Source: Tenacibaculum sp. (lineage in GTDB: Bacteria; Bacteroidota; Bacteroidia; Flavobacteriales; Flavobacteriaceae). From it: a stretch of 64,000 bases of DNA. The DNA lies in the NCBI GenBank assembly GCA_022448525.1, contig JAKVCX010000005.1, forward strand, positions 139,540 to 203,539. Reading direction: 5' to 3'. Below, piece by piece: positions 18,169 through 27,860 of this stretch (the stretch's first letter is position 1; every line of letters begins with the position of its first letter). The notes beneath the pieces were generated by a model. The model had not been told where the DNA came from. It saw only the letters and a list, made by a program, of their open reading frames with translations, and did not search any database. Made by a program: the position numbers and the translations under genes.

Positions 18169-19603
18169 GTTTTGATTCTTTTATACTTAATAGTCCAATG
18201 AATGTTAGGAAACCGTTCAATATTAACACGAAAAATCCGAAGTCGAAACCTAAATTAGTTTTACTGTAATCACTAATAAAATAGGTGAGAATTGGAGCTA
18301 TAACACAAATGTAAGGAACTAATTTATCTCTTACATTTAATTTGGTGAATAGCCCAAATGCGTATAAACCTAAGAGAGGTCCGTACGTGTACCCGGCAAA
18401 TTGGAATATCTTAGCTATAACACTATCATTGGCGATAAAATATTTAAAGACTAAAATTGTGGCAATCAAAATAACGGAGAATAATACATGAATTTTCTTT
18501 CGTATTTGTTCTTTTTCTTGCTCATTTTCTTTTTTATCAATCTCTAAAATATCAATACTGAATGAAGTAGTTAAAGAGGTTAGAGCACTGTCTGCACTCG
18601 AATAAGCCGCTGCTATTAATCCTAATAAAAAGAATAAAGAAGTTGCTAAACCTAAATTTCCACTCATTGCAATTGTTGGGAATAAATTGTCTTTGTGAGC
18701 ATTGATTTCATTTACAGTTGCATAATCGGTAAGTAATACACCTAATGCTAGGAAGAAAAAGTTTACAATTACCAAAACAATTGTAAACCAAAACATGTTT
18801 TTTTGAGCATCTTTCAAATTTCTACAAGTAAGATTTTTTTGCATCATGTCTTGATCTAATCCTGTCATTACTATCGCTATAAAGGCCCCAGAGAAAAACT
18901 GTTTCCAGAAATAATTACCGGCTTTTACATCTTCAAAAAAGAATATTTTCGAGAGTTTATTGTCAGAAATGTAACTGAATAAACTTTCAATTTGTAAAGC
19001 ATCTTTAATCATTACAATACAGACACCTACTGCGATAAGCATAAATAAAGTTTGTAAAGTGTCTGTCCATACGATAGTTTTTATTCCACCTTTAAAGGTA
19101 TACAACCAAATTAATAATATGGTTATTGTTACCGTAACCCAGAATGGAATTCCATATTCATCAAAAAGAATTAATTGTAATACTTTGGCTACTAAAAATA
19201 AACGAAAAGCTGCTCCAACAGTTCGAGAAATTAAAAAGAAGCTAGCACCTGTTTTGTAGGAAAATTTTCCAAATCGATCTTCTAAATATGTGTAAATTGA
19301 AGTTAGGTTTAGCTTATAATATAATGGAAGTAAAACTAAACCGATAACAGCATAACCAATAGTATATCCTAATACCATTTGCATGTAACTCATTTGTTGA
19401 CCTTCTATCCATCCTGGAACAGAAATAAAGGTGACTCCCGATAAAGAAGCCCCAATCATTCCAAAAGCAACTAAATACCATGGAGATGAATTATTAGCCT
19501 TGAAAAAGGTTTGGTTGTTCGCAGACTTTCCTGTGATGTAAGAAATAAAAACAAGTACGCTGAAGTACGCTACAATGAGCAATAGAATATAAAGTGGTTG
19601 CAT
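18161..19603 (-). CDS. Sodium:solute symporter (SSS family)
   Basis: 480 aa with about 13 hydrophobic helices. N-terminal features FFKANNSSPWYLVAFGMIGASLSGVTFISVPGW and the segment DQDMMQKNLTCRNLKDAQKNM are typical of the SSS (PutP/SGLT) family. The sodium-site helix is in LGLIAAAYSSADSALTSLTTSFSID. It imports a solute with Na+, as expected for a marine organism; sugar, amino acid or sialic acid cannot be told apart here. It is the first gene of a three-gene unit with the 54-aa protein and the cupin, and its stop lies inside the next start region. Confidence 0.92.
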   Translation of the reverse strand: MQPLYILLLIVAYFSVLVFISYITGKSANNQTFFKANNSSPWYLVAFGMIGASLSGVTFISVPGWIEGQQMSYMQMVLGYTIGYAVIGLVLLPLYYKLNLTSIYTYLEDRFGKFSYKTGASFFLISRTVGAAFRLFLVAKVLQLILFDEYGIPFWVTVTITILLIWLYTFKGGIKTIVWTDTLQTLFMLIAVGVCIVMIKDALQIESLFSYISDNKLSKIFFFEDVKAGNYFWKQFFSGAFIAIVMTGLDQDMMQKNLTCRNLKDAQKNMFWFTIVLVIVNFFFLALGVLLTDYATVNEINAHKDNLFPTIAMSGNLGLATSLFFLLGLIAAAYSSADSALTSLTTSFSIDILEIDKKENEQEKEQIRKKIHVLFSVILIATILVFKYFIANDSVIAKIFQFAGYTYGPLLGLYAFGLFTKLNVRDKLVPYICVIAPILTYFISDYSKTNLGFDFGFFVLILNGFLTFIGLLSIKESKHA

Positions 19604-19639
19604 TTATTATATTTTTCAGCCACTAATATAAAAAGAAAA

Positions 19640-19674
19640 AAGGGCGGAAGATAAAGTATCTCACAACGCCCTTA
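19640..19674 (-). terminator. Terminator after nitroreductase gene
   Basis: On the minus strand AAGGGCG and CGCCCTT form a 7-base GC-rich stem around an inner GAGATA/TATCTT-type stem, followed by a run of six T. It sits 23 bases past the oxidoreductase stop and just before the symporter gene. Confidence 0.75.
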
Positions 19675-19696
19675 TATATAAATCCCCAATTAAGTC

Positions 19697-20329
19697 TTAG
19701 TTAATGTGTAAAACCGTTTCGTCAGTTTCTTTTCGAACTTTTTTCAAATCTTTCATAAAATCATCTTCAGCTCTGTAACCAACTGGTAATACTAAAACAG
19801 ATCTTAAGTTTTTAGAAGCAAGATCTAATACTTCGTCATATTTTTCTGGAACAAAACCTTCCATCGGACAAGAATCAATTTTTTCAATTGCACATACTGT
19901 CATTAAATTTCCTAATGCGATATATGCTTGGTTTTTATTCCATTGATATAATTCCTCTTGAGTTTTTTGTTTGAAATTCCCCATTAAAAATTCTTTAAAC
20001 GGATTTAAGATTTCGTCTGGTGTATTTCGTATTTCTTTTACTAAGTTGAAGTAATGTTCAACATCCCTTTCGGTATGTTCTGCAGGAACACATAAAACTA
20101 AAACATGTGATGCCTGAGCAACTTGTTGCTGGTTCCAGCTATGTTCAACTAATTTTTGTTGAATTTCTTTATTTTGAATAACTAACAAAGTAATAGGTTG
20201 TAAACCATAAGAAGTTGCTGTTAAATTAAAAGCCTCTTTTAATGTATTTATTTGTTCGTTAGTTAAGGTTTTATTTTCGTCAAATTTCTTAACGGCGTAT
20301 CGCCATTGTAAACTTTCAATTGTACTCAT
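19697..20329 (-). CDS. NAD(P)H-dependent nitroreductase-family oxidoreductase
   Basis: 210 aa, the length of the NfsB group of FMN flavoproteins. The N-terminus LQWRYAVKKFDENKTLTNEQI is typical (the RxxKxFD motif holds FMN phosphate contacts), LTATSYGLQPITLLVIQN forms the flavin-binding strand, and PVGYRAEDD near the end is the family C-terminal motif. It reduces quinones, nitroaromatics or related substrates using NAD(P)H, in the cytoplasm. It stands alone: a terminator follows and the plus-strand DUF2851 gene diverges from it. Confidence 0.9.
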   Translation of the reverse strand: MSTIESLQWRYAVKKFDENKTLTNEQINTLKEAFNLTATSYGLQPITLLVIQNKEIQQKLVEHSWNQQQVAQASHVLVLCVPAEHTERDVEHYFNLVKEIRNTPDEILNPFKEFLMGNFKQKTQEELYQWNKNQAYIALGNLMTVCAIEKIDSCPMEGFVPEKYDEVLDLASKNLRSVLVLPVGYRAEDDFMKDLKKVRKETDETVLHIN

Positions 20330-20542
20330 TGATTTAATTTTGATGCTAAGTTACGTATATAAAAGCCTTGTTCATTCTGGCTATTATTGAAAAAACTTAT
20401 GCGCTTATATTTAAACTTTAAGCGATTGCTTTAAACCCCTAAAAATCTATATGTAAGCAAAATCGGCACAATTCTTCTAGAATTAACTTTAACAAATTTT
20501 TTATAACTTCACCATCGAAAAATTGAAAGAAAATTACATGCT

Positions 20543-21835
20543 ATGAAAGAAAAGTTTCTCCACTATTTGTGGCGGTATAAACTATTGCTGCATTCTAAAC
20601 TCGAAAGTTCTCAAAAAGAAAAGATTTCTATAATTAATTCAGGAGTTTATAATTCGAACTCAGGACCGGATTTTTTAAATGCTCAAATTGAAATCGATAG
20701 TCAACTTTGGATTGGTAATATTGAAATTCATGTAAAAGCTTCAGACTGGTATTTACATCATCATGAAAATGATACTAATTATGATGCGGTAATTCTTCAT
20801 GTAGTTTGGGAGAATGATGCTGATGTTTACATGAAAAACAATCAACCTATTCCAACTCTAGAATTAAAAAATAAGATAGATTCTGATCTATTAAATAATT
20901 ATAGAGAATTAAATGCTAATAACTTGAATTGGATTGCCTGTGAAAATCAAATTGGACAAATTGATTCTTTCGTATTAGATAATTGGTTAGAAAGATTATT
21001 TTTCGAGAGGCTAGAGGAGAAGTCAACGTTTGTTTTGCAATTATTAGAAGATTCAAATAATGATTATGAGGCAGTTTTATTTCAAATGTTGGCTAAAAAT
21101 TTTGGGCTAAAAGTAAATGGTGAGGCTTTTTTAAGACTATCAAAATCTTTTGACTTTAAAGTTTTACGAAAAACCAATGATAATGAGTTAACACTATTTG
21201 CCTTATTATTTGGTCAAGCGGGATTTTTAGAAGACGATATACCAGATAACTATTTTAATGCGCTCAAAAATGAGTATCATTATTTACAACACAAATTTAA
21301 TCTACAATCGATTTCAAAGAATCATTTCCAATTTTTTAGAATGCGACCTAATAATTTCCCAACAATTAGATTAGCGCAACTTGGAACATTGTACTTGCAA
21401 CATCAAAATCTTTTTAGTGAACTTTTGAATAAAACTACAATTGAATCTATTTATACATTCTTTACAGTAGAGTTGAATTCTTTCTGGAATACGCATTATA
21501 CATTTGAAAAAGAATCAAAGTTCTCCTTAAAAAAATTGTCTAAGAATTTTATTGACCTAGTTATTATCAACACAATTATTCCTTTAAAATTCGTTTACAA
21601 AAAAGAGCGAGGTGAATTTATAGATGAAGAAATATTGAGTTTTGTAAGGTCAATGAAATCGGAAAAAAACTCAATTATTTCTCAGTTTGAAAATATTAAA
21701 GTTCAATCAGATAATGCATTTAAGTCTCAAGCGTTATTGCAATTGAAGAATAATTATTGTGATTATAAAAAGTGTTTTGATTGTGCTATTGGAGATAAAC
21801 TTATCAGGTTTAATAATTCTAGTAATTGTATATAA
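20543..21835 (+). CDS. DUF2851-family protein
   Basis: 430 aa, with no signal peptide. The N-terminal block matches DUF2851: FLHYLWRYKLL, SGVYNSNSGPDFLNAQIEIDSQLWIGNIEIHVKASDWYLHHHENDTNYDAVILHVV. A cysteine cluster lies at the C-terminus (NNYCDYKKCFDCAIGDKLI). The conserved acidic residues and IEIHVKASDW strand resemble restriction-endonuclease-like folds, so a nuclease activity is possible, but this is unproven. The family is widespread in Bacteroidota as a single-copy gene. It is monocistronic here or followed at 66 bases by the SH3 lipoprotein gene. Confidence 0.88.
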   Translation: MKEKFLHYLWRYKLLLHSKLESSQKEKISIINSGVYNSNSGPDFLNAQIEIDSQLWIGNIEIHVKASDWYLHHHENDTNYDAVILHVVWENDADVYMKNNQPIPTLELKNKIDSDLLNNYRELNANNLNWIACENQIGQIDSFVLDNWLERLFFERLEEKSTFVLQLLEDSNNDYEAVLFQMLAKNFGLKVNGEAFLRLSKSFDFKVLRKTNDNELTLFALLFGQAGFLEDDIPDNYFNALKNEYHYLQHKFNLQSISKNHFQFFRMRPNNFPTIRLAQLGTLYLQHQNLFSELLNKTTIESIYTFFTVELNSFWNTHYTFEKESKFSLKKLSKNFIDLVIINTIIPLKFVYKKERGEFIDEEILSFVRSMKSEKNSIISQFENIKVQSDNAFKSQALLQLKNNYCDYKKCFDCAIGDKLIRFNNSSNCI

Positions 21836-21901
21836 ATTTACATTTTGCTAAAAATCAACTTAAGAATTAAATTATATATTTGTCACTAAAATCAATTTAA
21901 A

Positions 21902-22663
21902 ATGAAAAAAATAATCGTTGCTATCATTTCACTTTCTACAATTCTTGTGAGTTGTGGTGCTGAAGGTGAAAAATCAAAAAAAACTACTGAAGATCAATCA
22001 ACTGAAGTTAAAAAAGAAGAGACTCCAGTAACTGAAGCTGAAGACAAAAGTGGAGATGCTATTTGTGTTTTAGATAAGTTATCAGTTAGAGAAACACCTA
22101 ACGCTAAAGGAAAATGGGTTGCTTCTATGAGTTTAGGTGAAAAGGTTTATTTCACTGGTGAAACGACTTTGGATTCAGTTTCTAAAAAAGAATATTTAAA
22201 AGTTAAGTTAATCGATGGTAAAGAAGGATGGTCGCGTGCTACTTTTTTAGCTGTTGATAGTAAAGTAGGAGTTATGTTACAAGATGCAAATGTATATAAG
22301 CGTCCTGACTTATTAACTAAAACTGATACTAAATACAGTCCAATGGATATTGTTGCAGTGGTTTCTACTCAAGATGATTGGGCTCAAGTAAAAGGTAAAA
22401 GAGCTGAAGGAAAATATATCGAAGAGGTTTGGGTAAAATCTGCAAACATTTCTGAAAAGCAAGTTGATATTGCTGTGGCAAAATTTGCAGGACAAGCAAT
22501 GGCTAAAGAAACGATGACTGATAGAATCGTAGCTTTAAAAGAAATCGTAGATAATTCTGATTTTGCTGGTGCTTCTTTTATGGATTTAATCAAGCAAAAA
22601 ATTCAAGATTACGAATCAAAGAATAAAGAGATTGATGTTCAAGATGTAAAAGTTGAAGAATAA
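21902..22663 (+). CDS. SH3-domain lipoprotein
   Basis: 253 aa. A lipoprotein signal with lipobox ILVSC (Cys19), followed by a low-complexity Lys/Glu/Thr linker (about 22-48). Two bacterial SH3-like beta-barrels follow: about 50-118 (CVLDKLSVRETPNAKGKWVASMSLGEKVYF) and about 120-180 (MLQDANVYKRPDL...DIVAVVSTQDDWAQV). A helical tail completes it. SH3b domains bind peptidoglycan or proteins, so an envelope-anchored role is likely. A promoter-like -7 TATATTTG lies at 21875-21882, 20 bases before the start, and a perfect terminator follows. Confidence 0.88.
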   Translation: MKKIIVAIISLSTILVSCGAEGEKSKKTTEDQSTEVKKEETPVTEAEDKSGDAICVLDKLSVRETPNAKGKWVASMSLGEKVYFTGETTLDSVSKKEYLKVKLIDGKEGWSRATFLAVDSKVGVMLQDANVYKRPDLLTKTDTKYSPMDIVAVVSTQDDWAQVKGKRAEGKYIEEVWVKSANISEKQVDIAVAKFAGQAMAKETMTDRIVALKEIVDNSDFAGASFMDLIKQKIQDYESKNKEIDVQDVKVEE

Positions 22664-22682
22664 AATCAGTTTTGATAAAATT

Positions 22683-22716
22683 AAAAATCCCGATGATTTT
22701 CATCGGGATTTTTTTG
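22683..22716. terminator. Bidirectional rho-independent terminator
   Basis: AAAAATCCCGATGA and TCATCGGGATTTTT form a perfect 14-base stem with a short loop and T-runs in both directions. It separates the convergent SH3 lipoprotein (plus) and metalloprotease (minus) genes. Confidence 0.9.
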
Positions 22717-22718
22717 TT

Positions 22719-25154
22719 TTATTTTTTTGGATTTAGAATTGAGTTAATCCTTTCTAAACAATCTTTATAGTGATATTTTGTAATTTTATTTGTCGCCCTT
22801 TTACTTGCTAAGTTTAATTGATATTTTAACGAAATCAATTCACCTCTTACAATAGATGGGATATCTGTATTTGCAATTTTCTTGTCATTTAATAATGAAT
22901 CCATTCTACCAATAAAACTTTTCTGTAAGTTTCTACGATAAACATCTACATTTATTAAGCTTTTGGTTTCTAGAAATAACCCTTTCCTTAAATCACCCAA
23001 AAACTCAGAAGCACTATAAAAATCAGAACTTATTACTTCTGTATTAATCATTCTTTCTAATCTACTTGTATTTAGTAAACTAGAAAGCTGTCTGTTTTGT
23101 AAAGAAAGCATTCTATTGGTATAGTTAGTGTGACTAATCTTAGCAAGAAGATTTTTGTCTAATAACCACTTTTGAGTAGTAAATACATTTTTTAACAGCC
23201 AGTTTAGAGATTCTTTCTGTTTTCTTTTTGAAAGAACTGTATATACATTTCCTGATTGTTCAGGTTTTTTGTTGTCTTCAAAAACTCCACCAATATTTCC
23301 AACAACGTGACCAGAGTACCTGCTCCAAACACCTAATAATTCAAAGTATAACTCACTTAAATCATTATAATCATTTGTTTGATCTGAAGTCCAGTTTTGC
23401 AAGTTTTTAGCAACTATTTTTAAGTTTTTAACTCCGTAAGTACTCGCTTTTACTTGATCATTTCCAATACCTTCCGTTTGAGAAGCAGGATCGAAACCAT
23501 TATAACGCTGAATTCCGAATTTATAAATAGGATCACTGGCTTTATCTTTAATCCATTTATCTAAAGTTTTTACTTCATCTTCTGGTTTACCGGCAAATGG
23601 TAAATAACGATATCCCCAATTGATCGAATAATGATCGTATGGTCCAATTTTACGAATAAAACGAATGTTTTTATCACCAGGTTGCGCAACATAATTGTAT
23701 CGAGCATAATCCATGATGGTTGCGGCAATTCCGTATTTTTGAGTGAATTTACCCGAGCGTAAAGAGTCTACAGGATATGCATAACTCGCAGCCATGTTGT
23801 GTGGCAATCCAAGAGCGTGACCTATTTCATGAGCGATTACCATTCTCATCATTTCTCCAATCTCTTCATCAGGAGTATTTAATGTTCTTGCCGATTGATT
23901 TGCAGCTCCAGTTTCAAGTAAATATCTATTTCTATAAGAACGTAAATGATTATGATACCATACAATATCACTTTCAATGATTTCACCAGAACGAGGGTCA
24001 GAAACACTTGGTCCCATCGCATTTCGAGTAGTACTTGCTACATATCTAATAGAAGAATAACGAATATCTTCCATACTAAATTCAGGATCCTCCTCCTTTG
24101 TAGGTGGATCTTTAGCAATAATCGCATTTTTAAATCCTGCAGTTTCAAAAGCTTCTTGCCAATCTTCTACTCCTTGCTTAATGTATTTTCTTAGTTTTTT
24201 TGGAGTAGCTGGATCTAAGTAGTAAACAATTGGTTTAATCGGTTCTACAAGTTCGCCTCGATTGTATGCTGCTTTATCTTTAGGTTCTAATCTCCATCTT
24301 CTTATGTACTTTTTACTGTCAGCTTTTAAAGCTTCTGAACCATAATCTACTGTTCCGATTGAAAAATAGCCTACACGTTGATCAAAAACTCGTGGCATCA
24401 TTGGTTCTTCAGGAAGTAAAATCATTGATTGATTCATTCTAATACTGATACTTCCAGCAGCTCTTTGAGATGGCGGATTAGCTGCGTCATAGGTTAAGTC
24501 CTGAACTACTTCAATGTTTTTTGGATAACTTTTTATGGTGTTAATGAAACTTCTTTTCGCATCCAATCTTCTTACTTTGTATTGTTTTCTTGCTCTATCT
24601 CCAATTCCACTAATGGCTTTTATATCAGAAGTAAAAAACTTTGAAACATCAATAAGAACAGCTGTTGAATCGCTATTTTGAACTTTAATATCAAAAGCAT
24701 GAATTATAGGTTCTAAATTATTTGATTTTACGGATTTGTAGATTGGAAGTGAATCATTTGCTATCGCTCGATACGATTTTATTTTTAATAAAACTTTCTT
24801 TTTATAATGTTCCCAAACAATAACTTGTTCATTAGTTTTACTACCGGCATTCATATATCCACCTCCAAAACCAGATGGTAAGGCTTTTATCCTACTTACT
24901 AATAGCATTTCCTTTCCAAGTAATGCTTTAGGGATTTCGTAGTAATATTTTCCGTTAGTCTCGTGAACCTTAAACAAACCATCATCTGTTTTTGTTTTTT
25001 TTGTTACAAAATCAGTGTATTTAGGCTTTTTCTTTTTGGGTGTCTTTTTAGCAATTTCTTTGTTATTGCTTTTTTTTGATTTTTTTCTTTGTGCTTCAAT
25101 ATTATTAGGAATTCCTAAACAAACTAAAAGCAAAAGAACTAGTATTCGTTGCAT
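22719..25154 (-). CDS. Secreted zinc metalloprotease (DUF5117/DUF5118 type)
   Basis: 811 aa with a signal peptide followed by a Lys/Ser-rich linker (RKKSKKSNNKE). A DUF5118-like segment (about 45-100) and DUF5117 domain (about 110-300) precede the catalytic metzincin-like domain, whose zinc site HEIGHALGLPHN lies near residue 440, with a downstream Met-turn-like ATIMDYARYNY. The large C-terminal helical domain (about 560-811) is DUF4953-like. It is probably active in the periplasm or at the outer surface. Related proteins are common in Bacteroidota with no defined substrate. It stands alone between two terminators. Confidence 0.92.
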   Translation of the reverse strand: MQRILVLLLLVCLGIPNNIEAQRKKSKKSNNKEIAKKTPKKKKPKYTDFVTKKTKTDDGLFKVHETNGKYYYEIPKALLGKEMLLVSRIKALPSGFGGGYMNAGSKTNEQVIVWEHYKKKVLLKIKSYRAIANDSLPIYKSVKSNNLEPIIHAFDIKVQNSDSTAVLIDVSKFFTSDIKAISGIGDRARKQYKVRRLDAKRSFINTIKSYPKNIEVVQDLTYDAANPPSQRAAGSISIRMNQSMILLPEEPMMPRVFDQRVGYFSIGTVDYGSEALKADSKKYIRRWRLEPKDKAAYNRGELVEPIKPIVYYLDPATPKKLRKYIKQGVEDWQEAFETAGFKNAIIAKDPPTKEEDPEFSMEDIRYSSIRYVASTTRNAMGPSVSDPRSGEIIESDIVWYHNHLRSYRNRYLLETGAANQSARTLNTPDEEIGEMMRMVIAHEIGHALGLPHNMAASYAYPVDSLRSGKFTQKYGIAATIMDYARYNYVAQPGDKNIRFIRKIGPYDHYSINWGYRYLPFAGKPEDEVKTLDKWIKDKASDPIYKFGIQRYNGFDPASQTEGIGNDQVKASTYGVKNLKIVAKNLQNWTSDQTNDYNDLSELYFELLGVWSRYSGHVVGNIGGVFEDNKKPEQSGNVYTVLSKRKQKESLNWLLKNVFTTQKWLLDKNLLAKISHTNYTNRMLSLQNRQLSSLLNTSRLERMINTEVISSDFYSASEFLGDLRKGLFLETKSLINVDVYRRNLQKSFIGRMDSLLNDKKIANTDIPSIVRGELISLKYQLNLASKRATNKITKYHYKDCLERINSILNPKK

Positions 25155-25240
25155 GTTTTTTAAATTAGTTGATAAACGAACTAAATTATTAAAAACATCT
25201 GGAATAGAGAGTTAGACTTAAGTTAAAATCTAGCATAAAA

Positions 25241-25267
25241 AAAACCGATGAAAGTTCATCGGTTTTT
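25241..25267. terminator. Rho-independent terminator after E1 dehydrogenase gene
   Basis: AAAACCGATGAA (25241-25252) pairs with TTCATCGGTTTT (25255-25266), a 10- to 12-base stem with A/T runs on both sides. It lies 23 bases past the E1 stop on the minus strand. Confidence 0.85.
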
Positions 25268-25289
25268 AAGTGTTTTAAATATTAGTTTT

Positions 25290-27743
25290 TTAATATAAAC
25301 TCTTGAATTTATTTGGATTCGCTTCATGCATAATTTCATATACTTTCTCGAAAATATCTTCTGTAGAAGGTTTAGAGAAATAATCTCCATCAGTTCCGTA
25401 AGCAGGTCTGTGTGCTTTGGCACTTAATGTTTGTGGTTTACTATCTAAATGAATATATCCATTTTGATTTTCAAGAACTTGTTGTAATAAGTAAGCTGAA
25501 GCTCCACCAGGAACATCTTCATCAACAACTAATAATCTATTTGTTTTAGCTAATGATTTTACAGTGTAGTGATTTTTATCGAAAGGTAGTAAACTTTGAG
25601 CATCTACTATTTCAGCATTAATTCCTACTTGTTGTAAATCTTTAGCAGCTTCTTCTACTAATCTTAATGTCGATCCGTAAGATAATATAGTGATATCAGT
25701 TCCTTCTTTAATTACTTCAACTTCACCAATAGGAGTTTTAAATTCACCTAAGTTCTTTGGTAATTCTTCTTTTAAACGGTACCCATTTAAACATTCCACA
25801 ACTAAAGCAGGATCATCACCTTCTAATAAAGTATTATAAAAACCAGCAGCTTTTGTCATGTTTCTAGGAACTAAAACATGAATTCCTCTAACATTATTAA
25901 TAATTCCTCCCATTGGAGAACCAGCATGCCAAATTCCTTCTAAACGATGTCCACGAGTACGAATGATTAATGGAGCTTTTTGTTTTCCGAAAGTTCTATA
26001 ACGTAACGTAGCTAAATCATCACTCATTATTTGTAAGGCGTACAGTAAATAATCTAAGTATTGAATTTCAGCGATAGGACGTAATCCTCTCATTGCCATT
26101 CCAATTCCTTGACCTATAATTGTAGCTTCTCTAATTCCTGTATCAGAAACTCTTAGTTCTCCGAACTTTTCTTGTAATCCTTCTAATCCTTGGTTTACAT
26201 CTCCGATATAACCTGCATCTTCTCCAAAAACAAGAACTTCAGGATGTTTTTGTAATATAGCATCAAAGTTGTCTCTCATAATAATACGAGCATCAACTAT
26301 GTTTTTTTCCGAATCGTAGGTTGGTTCTACTGCTGCGGCATTAACTACAGAATTTGTGTTGTCATTTAATAAATGAGAAGAATATTTAGTGTAAGCACTA
26401 TCAATACTTTCTTTAATAAAGTTTTGTAATGCAATTTTCTCAGGGAAGTTTTCATCACGAATTAATCGTAATGTTTTTCTACAAGCCGTTAAAATATCTT
26501 TTCGGATAGGCTCAGAAATTCCGGCTAAATCGTTCTTATATTTTGTAATGAAAGAACCGTTACTACTTTTTGAAGCAACTTTTTCTAAAAGAGTAGTTGC
26601 AGAAATAACTTCAGATTTAATTTCATTAATGAAGCTATTCCAAGCATCGCGCTTGGCTGTACTTACTTCTTTTTTTATTGCTTTCTCTAGAGCCGTTAAT
26701 TCATCTTCGTTTTCAACAAAACGTAAAACATCACCTTGATCATCTGTTAATTCAAATTCAAGAATCCATTTTCTCATTTGCGCAATACAGTCAAATTCTT
26801 TTTCCCATTCTAATCTTTCTTTAGATTTATATCTTTCATGAGATCCAGAAGTTGAATGTCCTTGTGGTTGCGTTAATTCTTTAACATGAATTAAAACAGG
26901 AACGTGTTGTTCTCTTGCAATTTCAGCAGCTTTATTATAAGTGTCAATTAATTTTACGTAATCCCAACCATTCACTACGAAAATTTCATAACCATTTGTA
27001 TCATTTTCTCTTTGGAAACCTTTCAGAATTTCAGAAATACTTTCCTTAGTTGTTTGGTGTCTTGCATGAACAGAAATTCCATATTCATCATCCCAAACAC
27101 TCATTACCATTGGTACTTGTAATACACCAGCAGCATTAATTGTTTCGAAGAATAAGCCTTCACTTGTACTTGCATTTCCAATAGTACCCCAAGCTACTTC
27201 ATTTCCTTTTTCAGAAAAATTAGTAAAATCTTTTAATTCTTCAACATTTCGGTAAATTTTAGATGCTTGTGCTAAACCTAATAATCTAGGCATTTGTCCT
27301 GCAGTAGGAGAGATGTCAGATGAAGAATTCTTTTGAGCAGTTAAATTCTTCCAATTTCCATTTTCATCTAAAGAATGTGTGGCAAAGTGACCACCCATTT
27401 GCCTTCCAGCTGACATTGGTTCTTGTGCAATATCAGTATGTGCATATAAACCGGCAAAAAATTGTTGAGCATTTAACTCACCAATCGCCATCATAAAAGT
27501 TTGATCTCTATAGTAACCAGATCTGAAGTCTCCATTTTTAAAGGCTTTAGCCATCGCTAATTGAGGAACTTCTTTACCGTCACCAAAAATTCCAAATTTA
27601 GCTTTACCAGTTAAAACCTCTCTTCTTCCAAGCAAACTACATTCTCTACTTAATCTGGCAATTTTATAATCATTTAATACTTCATTTTTAAAGTCTTCAA
27701 ACGATAATTTTTGTGGATTTGAAATTTCTACACTTTGGCTCAT
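25290..27743 (-). CDS. Fused 2-oxoacid dehydrogenase E1 alpha-beta subunit
   Basis: 817 aa from the ATG at 27743 (MSQSVEISNPQKL). The frame stays open 9 codons further up, but the family start is the better choice. Residues about 1-400 are an E1-alpha domain, with the ThDP-binding stretch WGTIGNASTSEGLFFETINAAG and WDDEYGISVHARHQT. Residues about 470-817 are E1-beta, starting VDARIIMRDNFDAIL, with FGEDAGYIGDVNQGLEGL and GQGIGMAMRGLRPIAEIQY. The enzyme decarboxylates a 2-oxo acid with thiamine diphosphate and acylates the E2 lipoyl domain. Fused alpha-beta E1 proteins are widespread in Bacteroidota and usually assigned to branched-chain or general 2-oxoacid complexes. No E2 or E3 gene is in the window. 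The GDG motif start is GNA here. Confidence 0.92.
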   Translation of the reverse strand: MSQSVEISNPQKLSFEDFKNEVLNDYKIARLSRECSLLGRREVLTGKAKFGIFGDGKEVPQLAMAKAFKNGDFRSGYYRDQTFMMAIGELNAQQFFAGLYAHTDIAQEPMSAGRQMGGHFATHSLDENGNWKNLTAQKNSSSDISPTAGQMPRLLGLAQASKIYRNVEELKDFTNFSEKGNEVAWGTIGNASTSEGLFFETINAAGVLQVPMVMSVWDDEYGISVHARHQTTKESISEILKGFQRENDTNGYEIFVVNGWDYVKLIDTYNKAAEIAREQHVPVLIHVKELTQPQGHSTSGSHERYKSKERLEWEKEFDCIAQMRKWILEFELTDDQGDVLRFVENEDELTALEKAIKKEVSTAKRDAWNSFINEIKSEVISATTLLEKVASKSSNGSFITKYKNDLAGISEPIRKDILTACRKTLRLIRDENFPEKIALQNFIKESIDSAYTKYSSHLLNDNTNSVVNAAAVEPTYDSEKNIVDARIIMRDNFDAILQKHPEVLVFGEDAGYIGDVNQGLEGLQEKFGELRVSDTGIREATIIGQGIGMAMRGLRPIAEIQYLDYLLYALQIMSDDLATLRYRTFGKQKAPLIIRTRGHRLEGIWHAGSPMGGIINNVRGIHVLVPRNMTKAAGFYNTLLEGDDPALVVECLNGYRLKEELPKNLGEFKTPIGEVEVIKEGTDITILSYGSTLRLVEEAAKDLQQVGINAEIVDAQSLLPFDKNHYTVKSLAKTNRLLVVDEDVPGGASAYLLQQVLENQNGYIHLDSKPQTLSAKAHRPAYGTDGDYFSKPSTEDIFEKVYEIMHEANPNKFKSLY

Positions 27744-27860
27744 AAATAAACTTTTTGTTGGTTCCCACAAAGATAGTTTTTTTAAATGAATTTTAAAAAT
27801 CGATGTTTTTATTGATAAAATCGTAAAAAAAGAGTGAATTTTAGGATTCCATTGAATTTT

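Noticed and set aside
20402..20424. CGCTTA-N11-TAAGCG inverted repeat upstream of the DUF2851 gene
   Set aside because: Arms are only 6 bases in a region of low complexity, and no T-run or promoter spacing supports a function.
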